Source of the DNA: Dehalobacter sp. 12DCB1 | GTDB lineage: Bacteria > Bacillota > Desulfitobacteriia > Desulfitobacteriales > Syntrophobotulaceae | NCBI RefSeq assembly: GCF_004343605.1 | Contig: NZ_POSF01000015.1 | Span: 255,535 to 319,534 of the forward strand | Direction of reading: 5' to 3' | DNA length: 64,000 bases | In this document: piece by piece, positions 1 to 8,543 of the stretch | How positions within the stretch are numbered: position 1 is the first letter of the stretch | Layout: every line of letters begins with the position of its first letter | Notes under the pieces: model-generated | Seen by the model: the letters and a program-made list of their open reading frames with translations, nothing else | Databases searched by the model: none | What the model was told of the DNA's origin: nothing | Program-made: the position numbers and the translations under genes

Positions 1-842
1 TCCAGCTGCTGGACAATGAAGATGACCAGGGCGACTTTTACAGCCATCAGAGGGGATCTGCTTAAGCCCAGTAAAATTGACGGTATGCCGCCTAAGATCG
101 GACCAAAATACGGGATCAGATTGGTAATTCCGCAAATGATCCCGATAATCAGCGCATATTCCATACCGATGAGCTTAATCCCTATGCCGATCAGAAGGCC
201 GACGATGACCGCATCAATCATATTGCCCTGGATATACCGTTTGATCACATAATCGATTTCCTGTAATACCTTGTGCCACTGCTCCCTCATCCTGCCAGGA
301 ACAAGCATTAAAACCCCGTCCGCGATTTTTCTCCAGTCCGCCAAAAAATAGATGGCCAGAATTGGGGAAAGAACGATTAATCCGATGGAAGAAAGCAAAG
401 CCGGAATATTTTCCATGACCTTTTCCAGCCAGCCGGTCAGATAGGATTGCCCCTGAATCAGTTTTTTATCCATTAATCTGCTGAGCTCTTCAGGCAGGAT
501 ATTTTGCGGGTAGACACTTTTCCCAGTTTGTACATAATGGTAAATGACTTCCAGTCTCTCTGGCAGTACAACGGACAGTCTTCCAAGCTCCAGGTAAAAC
601 GTGGGCAGCAGTAACAAAAACAGCACAGCAAGCAAAACCACAATCCAAAGGAAAATCAAGGCAATTGCCCACCGTCGGCGCAGGCCTTTTTTTTCGAGCC
701 AATTGACCATGGGACTTAAAAGATAGGCTATAACGGCGCCTGCTGCAAAAGAAAAAGCAATCTTTTTAACCTTCATAAACAGAAGGAAACCTGCTATAGC
801 CAACAAGATGCCAAAAATCCAACGCAGCTTGGTCTGTCCCAT
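1..842 (-). CDS. AI-2E/PerM family membrane transporter, 3' end outside window
   Basis: The reading frame is open from an ATG at 842 through base 1, giving about 280 residues without a stop, so the C-terminus lies outside the window. The translation starts MGQTKLRWIFGILL and is strongly hydrophobic: two N-terminal membrane segments, a soluble middle (about residues 85-145), then further segments with the phrase GNMIDAVIVG and a conserved-looking NLIPYFGPILGGIPS stretch typical of the AI-2E/UPF0118 (PerM, YrrI) family. Members are polytopic permeases linked variously to autoinducer-2 export, ion flux or stress; the substrate cannot be told from sequence. It lies downstream of mnmA and the PRC-barrel gene, which resembles the yrrI neighbourhood next to alaS in Firmicutes. 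Family assignment is firm, function is not. Confidence 0.85.
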   Translation of the reverse strand, partial: MGQTKLRWIFGILLAIAGFLLFMKVKKIAFSFAAGAVIAYLLSPMVNWLEKKGLRRRWAIALIFLWIVVLLAVLFLLLLPTFYLELGRLSVVLPERLEVIYHYVQTGKSVYPQNILPEELSRLMDKKLIQGQSYLTGWLEKVMENIPALLSSIGLIVLSPILAIYFLADWRKIADGVLMLVPGRMREQWHKVLQEIDYVIKRYIQGNMIDAVIVGLLIGIGIKLIGMEYALIIGIICGITNLIPYFGPILGGIPSILLGLSRSPLMAVKVALVIFIVQQL

Positions 843-917
843 ACTCGCCTCCCAGTTATGTTTTAAGACAAATAAAGGGCGGTCTTTTCAAAATGAATTT
901 GAAAATCCCAACCCCCG

Positions 918-1031
918 ATGGACAGGCCGTGGCCTTAGCTTCTTGGCCTTGCCGCTACTTGCCATCCATGGTATAAGCGAAGCGCCAACTCTATCCTACG
1001 CATGTACGGTATGAAGGTATAGACATGGCAA
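918..1031 (-). repeat. Competing inverted repeats in the leader of the PerM-like gene
   Basis: Two stems share the same bases and cannot form together: GATGG (918-922) with CCATC (962-966), and TTGCCAT (959-965) with ATGGCAA (1025-1031), the latter extended by TATA/TATA (972-975 and 1018-1021). The minus-strand core contains GCGTAG followed ten bases later by GCGC, which resembles the core of the structured repeat at 60144-60215. This could be a divergent copy of that repeat or a leader structure for the transporter gene. No terminator-like T-run is visible. Confidence 0.35.
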
Positions 1032-1038
1032 TTCGGCG

Positions 1039-1242
1039 TCATTCAGCAGCTGCCTGAGCCTGAACGATCTGCTCGCTTTCAAGGAAGAAATCTTCCCACG
1101 CTACCAGTGTCCCATCTTCTTCCAAATCAAATACGACTACCTGATCGGTATGACTGTTGAATTCAATAAAACAGTCCCAGCAATAGTATTGTTCCACACC
1201 GACCTTTCCGGTCTGTCGTCCCCCGCAAACCGGGCAAATCAT
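1039..1242 (-). CDS. Small zinc-ribbon protein
   Basis: A 67-residue protein with two CxxC knuckles (Cys3/Cys6 and Cys21/Cys24), the signature of a small zinc ribbon, followed by an acidic tail. The ATG at 1242 has GGAGG nine bases upstream and overlaps the stop of the PRC-barrel gene by four bases (ATGA), so the two are almost certainly co-translated. The family is not recognised beyond the zinc ribbon; a regulatory or protein-interaction role is only a guess. Confidence 0.75.
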   Translation of the reverse strand: MICPVCGGRQTGKVGVEQYYCWDCFIEFNSHTDQVVVFDLEEDGTLVAWEDFFLESEQIVQAQAAAE

Positions 1243-1703
1243 GACAATGAACCTCCTTCAATCACAACAACATCCTGGCTCTCGCAAAGAATGTTTTCCT
1301 CAAATACAGCCTCCCTGCCCTTCATCAAATCCGCAAAAAGACCGTCTGATATTTCATAACCAAGTACTTTTTGGACTGTGTTGTCCACATAGATATCGCC
1401 TATCGTTCCTTTGATATCGCCTTCTCCATTAAAAACTTTGTTTCCGACTTTCTGAGACCAGGATGCACCTGAAATCTTTTTCCCTTCTGGGTTCTTAACA
1501 GCAAGGGAATCCTTGCCGAAAGATACGATATCATCTCTGCTCATGTCTTCGAGCGGGTGCGTGAGCAGAGAATCTTTTTCCACGATGATGCCGGAAACCG
1601 TATTGTCTTTTTCATTATATAGGATATCTTTTACCCAGCCCAGACGTTCCCCGGAATTTAGATCAATCACCGGGAGCCGGACAATATCTCTCATCCTCCG
1701 CAT
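1239..1703 (-). CDS. PRC-barrel domain protein
   Basis: A 154-residue soluble protein with two PRC-barrel-like beta units: residues about 5-70 (LPVIDLNSGERLGWVKDIL) and about 80-140 (GDIKGTIGDIYVDN). PRC barrels occur in RimM, the photosynthetic reaction centre H subunit and the sporulation YlmC/YmxH group; they bind proteins or RNA rather than catalyse. GAGGG lies upstream of the ATG at 1703; a second ATG three codons on is also possible. It overlaps the zinc-ribbon gene by four bases and follows mnmA after about 155 bases containing a long imperfect stem (1760-1826). A second PRC-barrel protein is encoded at 30645-31484. Confidence 0.8.
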   Translation of the reverse strand: MRRMRDIVRLPVIDLNSGERLGWVKDILYNEKDNTVSGIIVEKDSLLTHPLEDMSRDDIVSFGKDSLAVKNPEGKKISGASWSQKVGNKVFNGEGDIKGTIGDIYVDNTVQKVLGYEISDGLFADLMKGREAVFEENILCESQDVVVIEGGSLS

Positions 1704-1759
1704 AATTCCCTCATTTGCCTTAGGATTATATCCGGTATTATTGCCGGAATATCAGGATA

Positions 1760-1826
1760 ATATTCCTTTCAGCAATATTGCATTTTATATTATGACATAA
1801 AACTGAAATATCGCTGAAAGAAATAT
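1760..1826 (-). repeat. 20-bp imperfect stem between mnmA and the PRC-barrel gene
   Basis: Bases 1760-1779 and 1807-1826 are inverted copies matching at 18 of 20 positions, separated by 27 bases. Both mismatches become G.U wobble pairs when transcribed from the minus strand but are A.C mismatches on the plus strand, which points to an RNA structure on the minus strand, the sense of the flanking genes. There is no T-run, so it is not a classical terminator; mRNA processing, attenuation or a repeat element are all possible. A smaller CCGG-tattattg-CCGG palindrome lies just beyond it (about 1732-1747). Confidence 0.5.
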
Positions 1827-1858
1827 TTCGCACGGGTCAGCCCTTCGGCAATCACTTC

Positions 1859-2926
1859 TTATTCTGCCTCAAGAAGATCTTGGCGGATTCCGCACTTATC
1901 CGATACAATAACCCCTCCTCCCAACACCGTCGGCCCGTCATAGAACACAACCGACTGACCGGGAGTAACTGCCCGCTGCGGAGTCTCAAACTGAACCCTG
2001 ACAAGATTATTTTCAGGATAAAGAACAGCTGCTGCGGGATTCGCCTTGTAACGAATCTTGGCCTGCACCTTCAAGGGGTCGGACAGCCTTTCCAGAGCAA
2101 TCCAGTTCAGATCTGTCGCCCAAAGAACATCGGTATAGAGATCATTTCCTTCTCCAAGTATTACCCAGTTGCCAACCGGGTCAATCGAAGCCACAAACAT
2201 TGGTTTACCAAATGTTACCCCTAATCCCTTCCGCTGTCCGACCGTATAATGGATCAATCCCCTGTGTCTGCCGATAATGCGGCCGGAGAAATCCGTGAAA
2301 TCACCTGGTTCAGAATCTTTGCCCATTGCCGTCCTAATATATTCCGCATAGTTGTTGTCAGGAATAAAACAGATTTCCTGACTCTCACTGCTGTCAGCAG
2401 CTGTCAATTTTCTGTTCCTCGCCAAGTCCCTGACCTGTTCTTTCGTATAATCACCAAGCGGGAAAAGTGCATGGGCAATCTGCTCCTGGCTTAAGGAGTA
2501 TAACACATAACTCTGGTCTTTTTTCGCGTCCAGCCCGGTTTGGATCAGCCAGCGGCCTGAAGTTTCGTCAACCATTTTCCGAACATAATGACCGGTCGCA
2601 AGATAGTCGGCACCAAGTTTGTGCGACTGTTTCAGCAATTCTCCAAATTTGATTTTCCGGTTACACAGCACACACGGATTTGGCGTTTCCCCTCTGTAGT
2701 AGCTCTCCGCAAACGAATCAATGACTTCCTGTTTAAAAACCGTCCGGAAATCAAGCACATGCAGCGGTATTCTGAGCTGCTCAGCTGCTTCCAGCGCAGC
2801 GGTTTCAGCAAGTCCGCCTTCATGGGTCACAATGGTGACTCCGATCACCTCATGACCATTTTCTTGAAGTAAAGCAGCGGCGGTGGAACTATCCACGCCG
2901 CCACTCATTCCAACAGCAACTTTCAT
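1859..2926 (-). CDS. mnmA: tRNA-specific 2-thiouridylase MnmA
   Basis: MnmA activates U34 of Lys, Glu and Gln tRNAs with ATP and inserts sulfur passed from the cysteine desulfurase. The PP-loop SGGVDSS near the N-terminus, the Cys pair in NPCVLCNRKIKFG (catalytic Cys about residue 95) and in SQEICFIPDNNY (second catalytic Cys about 195), and GQRKGLG are all present. The length of 355 residues is normal. An upstream in-frame ATG at 2941 sits directly on the ribosome-binding site, whereas the ATG at 2926 has AAGG eight bases upstream and gives the usual MKVAVGMSGG start, so 2926 is preferred. It follows iscU and iscS, placing sulfur donor and user in one operon. Confidence 0.95.
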   Translation of the reverse strand: MKVAVGMSGGVDSSTAAALLQENGHEVIGVTIVTHEGGLAETAALEAAEQLRIPLHVLDFRTVFKQEVIDSFAESYYRGETPNPCVLCNRKIKFGELLKQSHKLGADYLATGHYVRKMVDETSGRWLIQTGLDAKKDQSYVLYSLSQEQIAHALFPLGDYTKEQVRDLARNRKLTAADSSESQEICFIPDNNYAEYIRTAMGKDSEPGDFTDFSGRIIGRHRGLIHYTVGQRKGLGVTFGKPMFVASIDPVGNWVILGEGNDLYTDVLWATDLNWIALERLSDPLKVQAKIRYKANPAAAVLYPENNLVRVQFETPQRAVTPGQSVVFYDGPTVLGGGVIVSDKCGIRQDLLEAE

Positions 2927-2947
2927 ACGTTTAACCTTCATCCTTCC

Positions 2948-3322
2948 TCAGACCTTGGTCTTTTTCTGGATGTAGTCTTTGATAGCTTCATGAACAGCAT
3001 CTGCGGCAAGATTGGAACAGTGCAGCTTGGCTTCAGGCAAACCTCCAAGGGCTTCGGCAACAGCAGCATTCGAAATATCTAAGGCTTCATTCACGCTTTT
3101 GCCTTTGACCATTTCCGTAACCATACTACTGGTTGCTACCGCAGCCCCGCAGCCAAATGTCTTAAACTTGATATCTTTGATAACATCGTTTTCAACAACC
3201 ATTGAAATCCGCATAATGTCGCCGCACTTGGCGTTGCCGACTTGCCCAACGCCATTTGCATTTTCAATGTCACCTACGTTACGGGGATTCGTAAAATGAT
3301 CGATTACTTTTTCTGAATACAT
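2948..3322 (-). CDS. iscU: Fe-S cluster scaffold protein IscU/NifU-like
   Basis: The 124-residue scaffold on which clusters are built before transfer to apo-proteins. The three ligand cysteines are visible in NAKCGD, FGCGAA and LHCSNLA, with the ligand-side Asp in CGD. It begins MYSEKVIDHFTNPRNVGD, the family's usual N-terminus; a GTG three codons upstream (3331) overlaps the AGGAG site that properly serves the ATG at 3322. It lies between iscS (60-base gap upstream) and mnmA (about 20 bases downstream), consistent with one transcript. Confidence 0.93.
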   Translation of the reverse strand: MYSEKVIDHFTNPRNVGDIENANGVGQVGNAKCGDIMRISMVVENDVIKDIKFKTFGCGAAVATSSMVTEMVKGKSVNEALDISNAAVAEALGGLPEAKLHCSNLAADAVHEAIKDYIQKKTKV

Positions 3323-3391
3323 CTGATTCACTCCTGTCTTATTCCTGTCTTTCAGCTTGCTTTGAGGAACTATCTATTTGCTTTAACTAGC

Positions 3392-4561
3392 TCAAATTGC
3401 TTTATGATATAAAGGAGACATTTCTCTTAAGCGCTGCACGATCTTCGGAAGCTCCTGTAACACATAATCGATCTCTTCATCCGTATTCTGTCTGCCAAGC
3501 GAGAGCCTCAGAGAACCATGGGCAACCTCGTGGCTTAAACCCATGGCCAGTAAAACATGCGAAGGATCCAAAGATCCCGAAGTACAGGCCGAACCGCTGG
3601 AACCGGCTATTCCAACCAAATCGAGACTTAAGAGCAGTGATTCTCCTTCAATGAAATTAATACTGATATTGACATTGTTCGGAAGACGCTTGGCGCCACG
3701 CGGACCGTTCACCTTGACACGATCAATGCTGGCGAGGATTCCGTCGAATAATTTATCACGGAGTCTAACCAGTTCAATATTTTCGTCTGCCATCCTTTGT
3801 CCGGCCAACTCACAGGCTTTGCCAAAACCAATGATCCCCGGAGCATTTTCCGTACCGGAACGGACTTTTCTTTCCTGCGAACCGCCAAAAACAAGCGGAG
3901 AAATCCTGACGCCTTTGCGGATGTATAAAGCACCGACCCCTTTAGGGCCATAGATTTTATGGCTCGATATCGTTAACAGATCGACATTCATTTGATTTAC
4001 ATCGATTGGCAGTTTTCCAAGAGACTGGACGGCGTCGACATGGAACAGGACCCCTTTTTCCCTGGCAATCCGGCCTATTTCAGCGACAGGCTGAATCGAC
4101 CCAACCTCGTTGTTGGCGTGCATAATACTGATTAAAATCGTGTCCGGACGGATTGCCTTTTCTATATCCTGAACACTTACCAAGCCTTCCTCATCAACCG
4201 GCACAATGGTTATTTCGTAGCCGTTTTTAGCCAGGTATTTAAAAGTATCCAGAACAGCATGGTGCTCAATCGCCGAAGTTATCAGGTGCGTACCTTTTTT
4301 TACGCTTGTTCTGGCGGCACCCTGAATGGCTAGGTTATCAGCTTCCGTTCCGCCGCTGGTAAAGGTAATCTCCGAAGGATTTGCTCCAATCAGAGATGCA
4401 ACCTGTTCTCTGGCTTCGTCGATGGCCTTATGAACTTGTCTTCCAAAGGAATGTACACTGGATGGGTTTCCATAGTACTCTGTAAAGTATACCATCATTA
4501 ATTCTGCCACCTGCGGGTCGACCGGTGTTGTGGCGCTATGATCCAAATATATTCGTTTCAT
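3392..4561 (-). CDS. iscS: Cysteine desulfurase IscS/NifS
   Basis: A PLP enzyme converting cysteine to alanine and an enzyme-bound persulfide, feeding IscU and MnmA. The translation has YLDHSATTP at the N-terminus, the PLP lysine in ISSHKIYGPKG and the catalytic cysteine in SSGSACTSGS (class I IscS loop). The length of 389 residues fits. In-frame codons extend to 4624, but the ATG at 4561 has GGAGG five bases upstream and gives the canonical MKRIYLDHSATTP start. It is transcribed from the Rrf2 gene's promoter, 74 bases downstream of that gene. Confidence 0.95.
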   Translation of the reverse strand: MKRIYLDHSATTPVDPQVAELMMVYFTEYYGNPSSVHSFGRQVHKAIDEAREQVASLIGANPSEITFTSGGTEADNLAIQGAARTSVKKGTHLITSAIEHHAVLDTFKYLAKNGYEITIVPVDEEGLVSVQDIEKAIRPDTILISIMHANNEVGSIQPVAEIGRIAREKGVLFHVDAVQSLGKLPIDVNQMNVDLLTISSHKIYGPKGVGALYIRKGVRISPLVFGGSQERKVRSGTENAPGIIGFGKACELAGQRMADENIELVRLRDKLFDGILASIDRVKVNGPRGAKRLPNNVNISINFIEGESLLLSLDLVGIAGSSGSACTSGSLDPSHVLLAMGLSHEVAHGSLRLSLGRQNTDEEIDYVLQELPKIVQRLREMSPLYHKAI

Positions 4562-4635
4562 TTTATCCTCCATTATATAGCTATTACCTGACACAGATTT
4601 TCTGACAGATCTAAGCAAAATCATGATCTCGAATC

Positions 4636-5079
4636 TTATCGAAGAAATTCCAAGTTTTCTCCACCATTGCCTGCTTCTTTCAGTAAATCTGCCAGAGAAA
4701 TGGAATCAACAACACCGTTGATGGAATCCCTAACCTTCACCCATACTTCCCGCGTTACGCAGAAATCTGTTTTCTGGCAGCAGTCTTCTTCCGACTGGGT
4801 AACACACTCGACTGGTGCGATCGGTCCTTCCAGTACCCTGATCACATCACCGATATTGATTTGTTCTGGACGCTTGGCCAGTTCATACCCGCCCTGGGGC
4901 CCCCGGATGCTTCTGACTAGCCCCGCCTTACGCAGCTCAGGAACGAGTTGTTCCAGATAATGCTCAGATAGTTTCTGCCTGTCAGCGACAGACTTCAGGG
5001 AAACCGGACCATCAGCCGCATGCTGGGCTAAATCAACCATGATTTGTACCCCATATCTGCCTCTGGTAGAAAATCTCAC
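4636..5079 (-). CDS. iscR: Rrf2-family transcriptional regulator (IscR-like)
   Basis: A 147-residue winged-helix regulator: RFSTRGRYGVQIMVDLA and the recognition region LSEHYLEQLVPELRKAGLVRSIRGPQGGYEL are Rrf2 hallmarks. Cysteines in VECVTQSEEDCCQKTDFC could ligate an Fe-S cluster as in IscR. A GTG at 5079 preceded by GAGGTGA is the likely start; an upstream GTG at 5088 lies inside that site. First gene of the iscR-iscS-iscU-mnmA block, so autoregulation by cluster status is the expected mode. Whether it senses Fe-S or cysteine (CymR-like) is not settled by sequence; the cysteines and neighbours favour Fe-S. Confidence 0.9.
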   Translation of the reverse strand: MRFSTRGRYGVQIMVDLAQHAADGPVSLKSVADRQKLSEHYLEQLVPELRKAGLVRSIRGPQGGYELAKRPEQINIGDVIRVLEGPIAPVECVTQSEEDCCQKTDFCVTREVWVKVRDSINGVVDSISLADLLKEAGNGGENLEFLR

Positions 5080-5130
5080 ACAATTCACCTCATGCTATGC
5101 AAAATGTTTGCCCTTCGTCAGTACGTTTAT

Positions 5131-5159
5131 ATCCTACTAAACCAATCGGAATTTGTCAA
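5131..5159 (-). promoter_or_regulatory. Sigma-A promoter of the iscR-iscS-iscU-mnmA operon
   Basis: On the minus strand TTGACA (5154-5159) and TAGGAT (5131-5136) are separated by exactly 17 bases, about 50 bases upstream of the iscR start. The spacer and -10 element (CCGATTGGTTTAGTAGG) carry a weak dyad that could be the Rrf2 operator; the promoter is a strong match, the operator only inferred from position. Confidence 0.75.
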
Positions 5160-5190
5160 TAAGCATTCTGGTTATTCTTTTGCAATTTTA

Positions 5191-5201
5191 TTTGTTATAA
5201 T
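5191..5201 (+). promoter_or_regulatory. Extended -10 promoter element for rarA
   Basis: TGTTATAAT (5194-5201, with the -10 hexamer TATAAT at 5196-5201) carries the extended TGn motif about 85 bases upstream of the rarA start. No convincing -35 at 17 bases is seen, which is tolerated in extended -10 promoters. Confidence 0.5.
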
Positions 5202-5287
5202 GGATTCATCTTTCATAACATTTCCTTTTTATTGTTGATTTATTAATTGAAGTATATCCGCAAGAATAATTTTGGAGGAAAAAGAAA

Positions 5288-6580
5288 ATGAATCTTTTTT
5301 CGGCTGCTTTTGACTCCGGTAAAGTTGCTCCCCTGGCCGAGAGAATGCGTCCCCGTACGCTTGAAGAATTTATCGGCCAACAGGAAATTCTCGGGCCCGG
5401 CAAACTCCTGCGCCGCGCCATTGAGGCAGACCGGGTGACATCCATCATTTTATACGGGCCGCCCGGAACGGGTAAAACATCCCTGGCTCAGGTCATCGCC
5501 AATAAAACAACCTCGAACTTTATCCGGATTAATGCTGTTTCTTCCGGCGTCAAAGAACTTAGAGAAATCCTGGAGAAAGCCGAGGAAAAGCTGCATCTTT
5601 ATCAGCAGAAAACACTTGTGTTCTGCGATGAAGTCCACCGCTTCAACAAAGGCCAGCAGGATGTTCTTCTGCCGGCTATTGAACGTGGTATGATCACTTT
5701 TATTGGAGCAACTACTGAAAATCCGTATTTTGAAATCAACGCTGCTCTTTTAAGCCGTTCCACGATTTTCAGGCTGGATCTTCTTTCAGAACAGGAACTC
5801 CGTCTTGGGCTTGATAATGCCTTGAAGGACAAAGAGCGAGGTCTTGGTAATTACCATACGGAGATTACAGCAGAAGCATTTCAGCATTGGCTGGATTTCG
5901 CCGGCGGAGATTTGCGCCGGGCCTTAAATGCACTCGAACTTGCAGTTCTGACCACAGCTCCTGAAGACGGGGTCCGCAGGATTGATCTAGAAACCGCCAT
6001 AGAATCCGTTCAGGAAAGACACTTCCGTTTTGACAAAAATGGGGACAACCATTACGACATGATTTCGGCGATGATCAAAAGTATGCGGGGGTCCGATCCT
6101 GATGCAGCCTTGTATTGGTTCGCTGTTCTGCTGGAATCTGGTGAGGACCCGCGGTTCATCATGCGCAGGATCATCGTGCATGCTTCCGAGGACGTCGGCC
6201 TTGCTGATCCGACAGTCATGCTCCAGGCCCACGCCGCAGCAAATGCCTTAGAGTGGGTTGGCCTGCCTGAAGCCAGAATACCGATGGCACAGGCCGTCCT
6301 GGCTATCGCGACTGCTCCGAAGAGCAATTCTGTTGTAGAGGCTATTAATCAGGCTCAGCAATACGTCAAAACGAACAAAGCCGGACAAGTGCCGCTGCAT
6401 CTGAAGGATGCCTCTTATCCCGGTGCCAAGAAGTTTGGCCATGGTTTAGACTATCTTTACCCGCATGCATATCCAGATAACTGGGTCGAACAGAACTACC
6501 TGCCCGAAGAAGCCAAAGGAGCAAAATTCTTTAACCCGACCAGCCGGGGGCTAGACAAGAACAGGGGAAAACCGTCTTAA
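5288..6580 (+). CDS. rarA: Replication-associated recombination protein RarA/MgsA (AAA+ ATPase)
   Basis: A 430-residue clamp-loader-like AAA+ ATPase acting at stalled replication forks. Walker A GPPGTGKT is at residues 57-64, Walker B CDEVHRF near 115, sensor 1 GATTENP near 140, followed by the C-terminal tetramerisation region with the family phrase ASEDVGLADP and the ending GYDYLYPH-like GHGLDYLYPHAYPDNW. TTTTGGAGG lies just upstream of the ATG. It is divergent from iscR, a common arrangement in Clostridia. No terminator is evident in the 137 bases that follow. Confidence 0.95.
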   Translation: MNLFSAAFDSGKVAPLAERMRPRTLEEFIGQQEILGPGKLLRRAIEADRVTSIILYGPPGTGKTSLAQVIANKTTSNFIRINAVSSGVKELREILEKAEEKLHLYQQKTLVFCDEVHRFNKGQQDVLLPAIERGMITFIGATTENPYFEINAALLSRSTIFRLDLLSEQELRLGLDNALKDKERGLGNYHTEITAEAFQHWLDFAGGDLRRALNALELAVLTTAPEDGVRRIDLETAIESVQERHFRFDKNGDNHYDMISAMIKSMRGSDPDAALYWFAVLLESGEDPRFIMRRIIVHASEDVGLADPTVMLQAHAAANALEWVGLPEARIPMAQAVLAIATAPKSNSVVEAINQAQQYVKTNKAGQVPLHLKDASYPGAKKFGHGLDYLYPHAYPDNWVEQNYLPEEAKGAKFFNPTSRGLDKNRGKPS

Positions 6581-6717
6581 TAAACTTACCCATCAGTGAG
6601 AATCAATGGCAAATAGTTGGCAACAATTAAAAAACTGGAGCAAAAAAAATGAACACCTCACTGTTTTCAGCACAAGTGTACATCAATAATTTTGATAACT
6701 GAGAAAAGAGAATCTGG

Positions 6718-7791
6718 CTAACTGTTCTTCTTTTCTCTTTTCTTTTCATACATGACTTGATCCGCTTTTGCCAGTACATCATTCGGGGTCTGGCATCCCT
6801 GTAACGGGGCAATCCCGAAAGTAATGTCGACCATCGGTTCAATATTTTTCACATATTCTTTAAATTCTTTTTTGACTTGTTCCAAAACCGTCTCCACATG
6901 CCCGCTTTCACCAAAATAAATAATAATAAATTCATCGCCGCCCCAGCGGCTGATCATATTTTTCCCATTATCAAAATACTGCCTTAAAATAGCCCCCAAA
7001 TGTTTCAGTCCATCGTCTCCGGCTAGATGTCCTTCTTTATCATTAATCATCTTAAAATTATCGACATCAAGCATGATCAAATGACCGTTGTGATTTCCCG
7101 ATTCAAATTGTTTCTGCAGAATCTCATTAAAATTTCTTCGGTTCAGTAGCCCTGTCAGCTCATCAAAATGAGCAAGTTGCATGAGTCTTCGGTTCGTCTG
7201 GTAGTAAGCGTCAGCAAAATAGCGTACAACTAAGAAACTCAAAAGCAAGACAATTGGGACTTGAATCAGCTGATCCACAAAGAAACTGTCGGAGTCCAGT
7301 ACGGGTATCCTTTCCGGGAAATAACGGGAGTAAGTGTGGACACCCATAAAAGCCAGAATAATCACAGCGATAATTGTATTACGGTACCAACCGTCCAGAA
7401 TATAACTGACGATAATCAAGAGAAAAAATACATACGCAATCGTAAAGCTGTTACTTCCTCCGGCATCGATAAAACTTAAAGGCAGAACAATCCCTGTCAG
7501 AACCAAAAAAAACAAGAATTTGCTGCGGTCGGAAAAACCTTTATGTCTTTCATATAATATACTACATACTGCCAAAACAATTAAAAAAATCCATTTAATA
7601 TTGAGGCTTAATGAGTAGCCTACTGCTAGATTTCCAATAATGGAAAAGGCCGATAGTAGTATCATGGCCTTTAACAGGACTAGATAAAACCCCTGCTTAA
7701 GATTCGTTTCCTTCACTAACCCCATCTCTATTCTTCTCAAATTAATACCAGTCATATTAAAAATCATAACATGATATTTTTTGGATAACAA
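6718..7791 (-). CDS. Membrane-bound diguanylate cyclase (GGDEF)
   Basis: Makes c-di-GMP from two GTP. About six membrane segments fill residues 30-185, then a GGDEF domain from about 195 (LAHFDELTGLLNRRNF) with the intact active-site motif RWGGDEF near 285. No RxxD inhibitory site is seen five residues before GGDEF, so product inhibition may be absent. The N-terminal membrane part resembles a generic sensor and its ligand is unknown. The frame opens at 7791; an ATG at 7725 (MGLVKETNLKQG) with GAGAAG seven bases upstream is at least as plausible a start. Single-gene unit. Confidence 0.88.
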   Translation of the reverse strand: MLSKKYHVMIFNMTGINLRRIEMGLVKETNLKQGFYLVLLKAMILLSAFSIIGNLAVGYSLSLNIKWIFLIVLAVCSILYERHKGFSDRSKFLFFLVLTGIVLPLSFIDAGGSNSFTIAYVFFLLIIVSYILDGWYRNTIIAVIILAFMGVHTYSRYFPERIPVLDSDSFFVDQLIQVPIVLLLSFLVVRYFADAYYQTNRRLMQLAHFDELTGLLNRRNFNEILQKQFESGNHNGHLIMLDVDNFKMINDKEGHLAGDDGLKHLGAILRQYFDNGKNMISRWGGDEFIIIYFGESGHVETVLEQVKKEFKEYVKNIEPMVDITFGIAPLQGCQTPNDVLAKADQVMYEKKREKKNS

Positions 7792-7835
7792 TCATAATTT
7801 TGGAAGTATATTTTTACAAGATGCTACATCTAGCT

Positions 7836-8441
7836 TTAAAATGTTCTGGCTTTTTCTTCGGCTTCCTGCATTTTTTTGGAAAGCTCTCCCTGCGCATCAA
7901 ATCCGATAACATCAAGTTGTTCCGCAGCGATTGTTGTGAAGTCGGTGATGCCCAGAAAACCAAAAATTGTTCTTAAGTATCTGTCACCCATTTCATAAGC
8001 AGCACCTGCCCCTTCCGAATAAGTACCGCCCCGGGTTACGATATGAACAGCTTTTTTTTCCTGGCATAAGCCCACTGGGCCTTGTTCAGTATAATGAAAG
8101 GTAATCCCGGTGACCGTAATATAATCCAGATAACTTTTTAGAATGGATGGAAAACTGAGATTCCACATTGGAGCAGCGATAATGATTTTATCACTGGCCT
8201 TGAACTCATAAGCATACTTTAAAACATGATGATTGATTGAATCCGTGTCCTTCGGACCAAAAACAGTTTGTAGATCCCCTGCAGACAGCGGCTTGACACC
8301 TTCCTGGTAAAGATCGTGGGTAATAATCTCATCACCAGGATTGTTTTGCCTGTACGTGGTGATAAAACTCCCTGAGAGACGAAGCGTCCTCGACTGCTCG
8401 TCCGACTTGGGATTTGCTTTAATATACAGTACTTTAGCCAC
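7836..8441 (-). CDS. azoR: FMN-dependent NADH-azoreductase-like flavoprotein
   Basis: A 201-residue flavodoxin-fold quinone/azo reductase. Seen are MAKVLYIKANPKSDEQSRTL (phosphate-binding start), APMWNLSFPSILKSYLDY and TRGGTYS, the FMN-contacting motifs of the AzoR family. These enzymes transfer two electrons from NAD(P)H to quinones or azo compounds in the cytoplasm, probably in electrophile defence. Start: GGAGG is followed eight bases later by GTG at 8441; upstream ATGs at 8468 and 8456 precede or overlap the binding site. Stands alone between the diguanylate cyclase and an unknown gene. Confidence 0.88.
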   Translation of the reverse strand: MAKVLYIKANPKSDEQSRTLRLSGSFITTYRQNNPGDEIITHDLYQEGVKPLSAGDLQTVFGPKDTDSINHHVLKYAYEFKASDKIIIAAPMWNLSFPSILKSYLDYITVTGITFHYTEQGPVGLCQEKKAVHIVTRGGTYSEGAGAAYEMGDRYLRTIFGFLGITDFTTIAAEQLDVIGFDAQGELSKKMQEAEEKARTF

Positions 8442-8543
8442 AATTTTATCCTCCATAATCATTGACAATCTTCAAATAGTTTGAGTCATTTTTGATAAAG
8501 CTATGACTGCCATTTCAAACCAAAACAATTATGTTTGCTTTGG

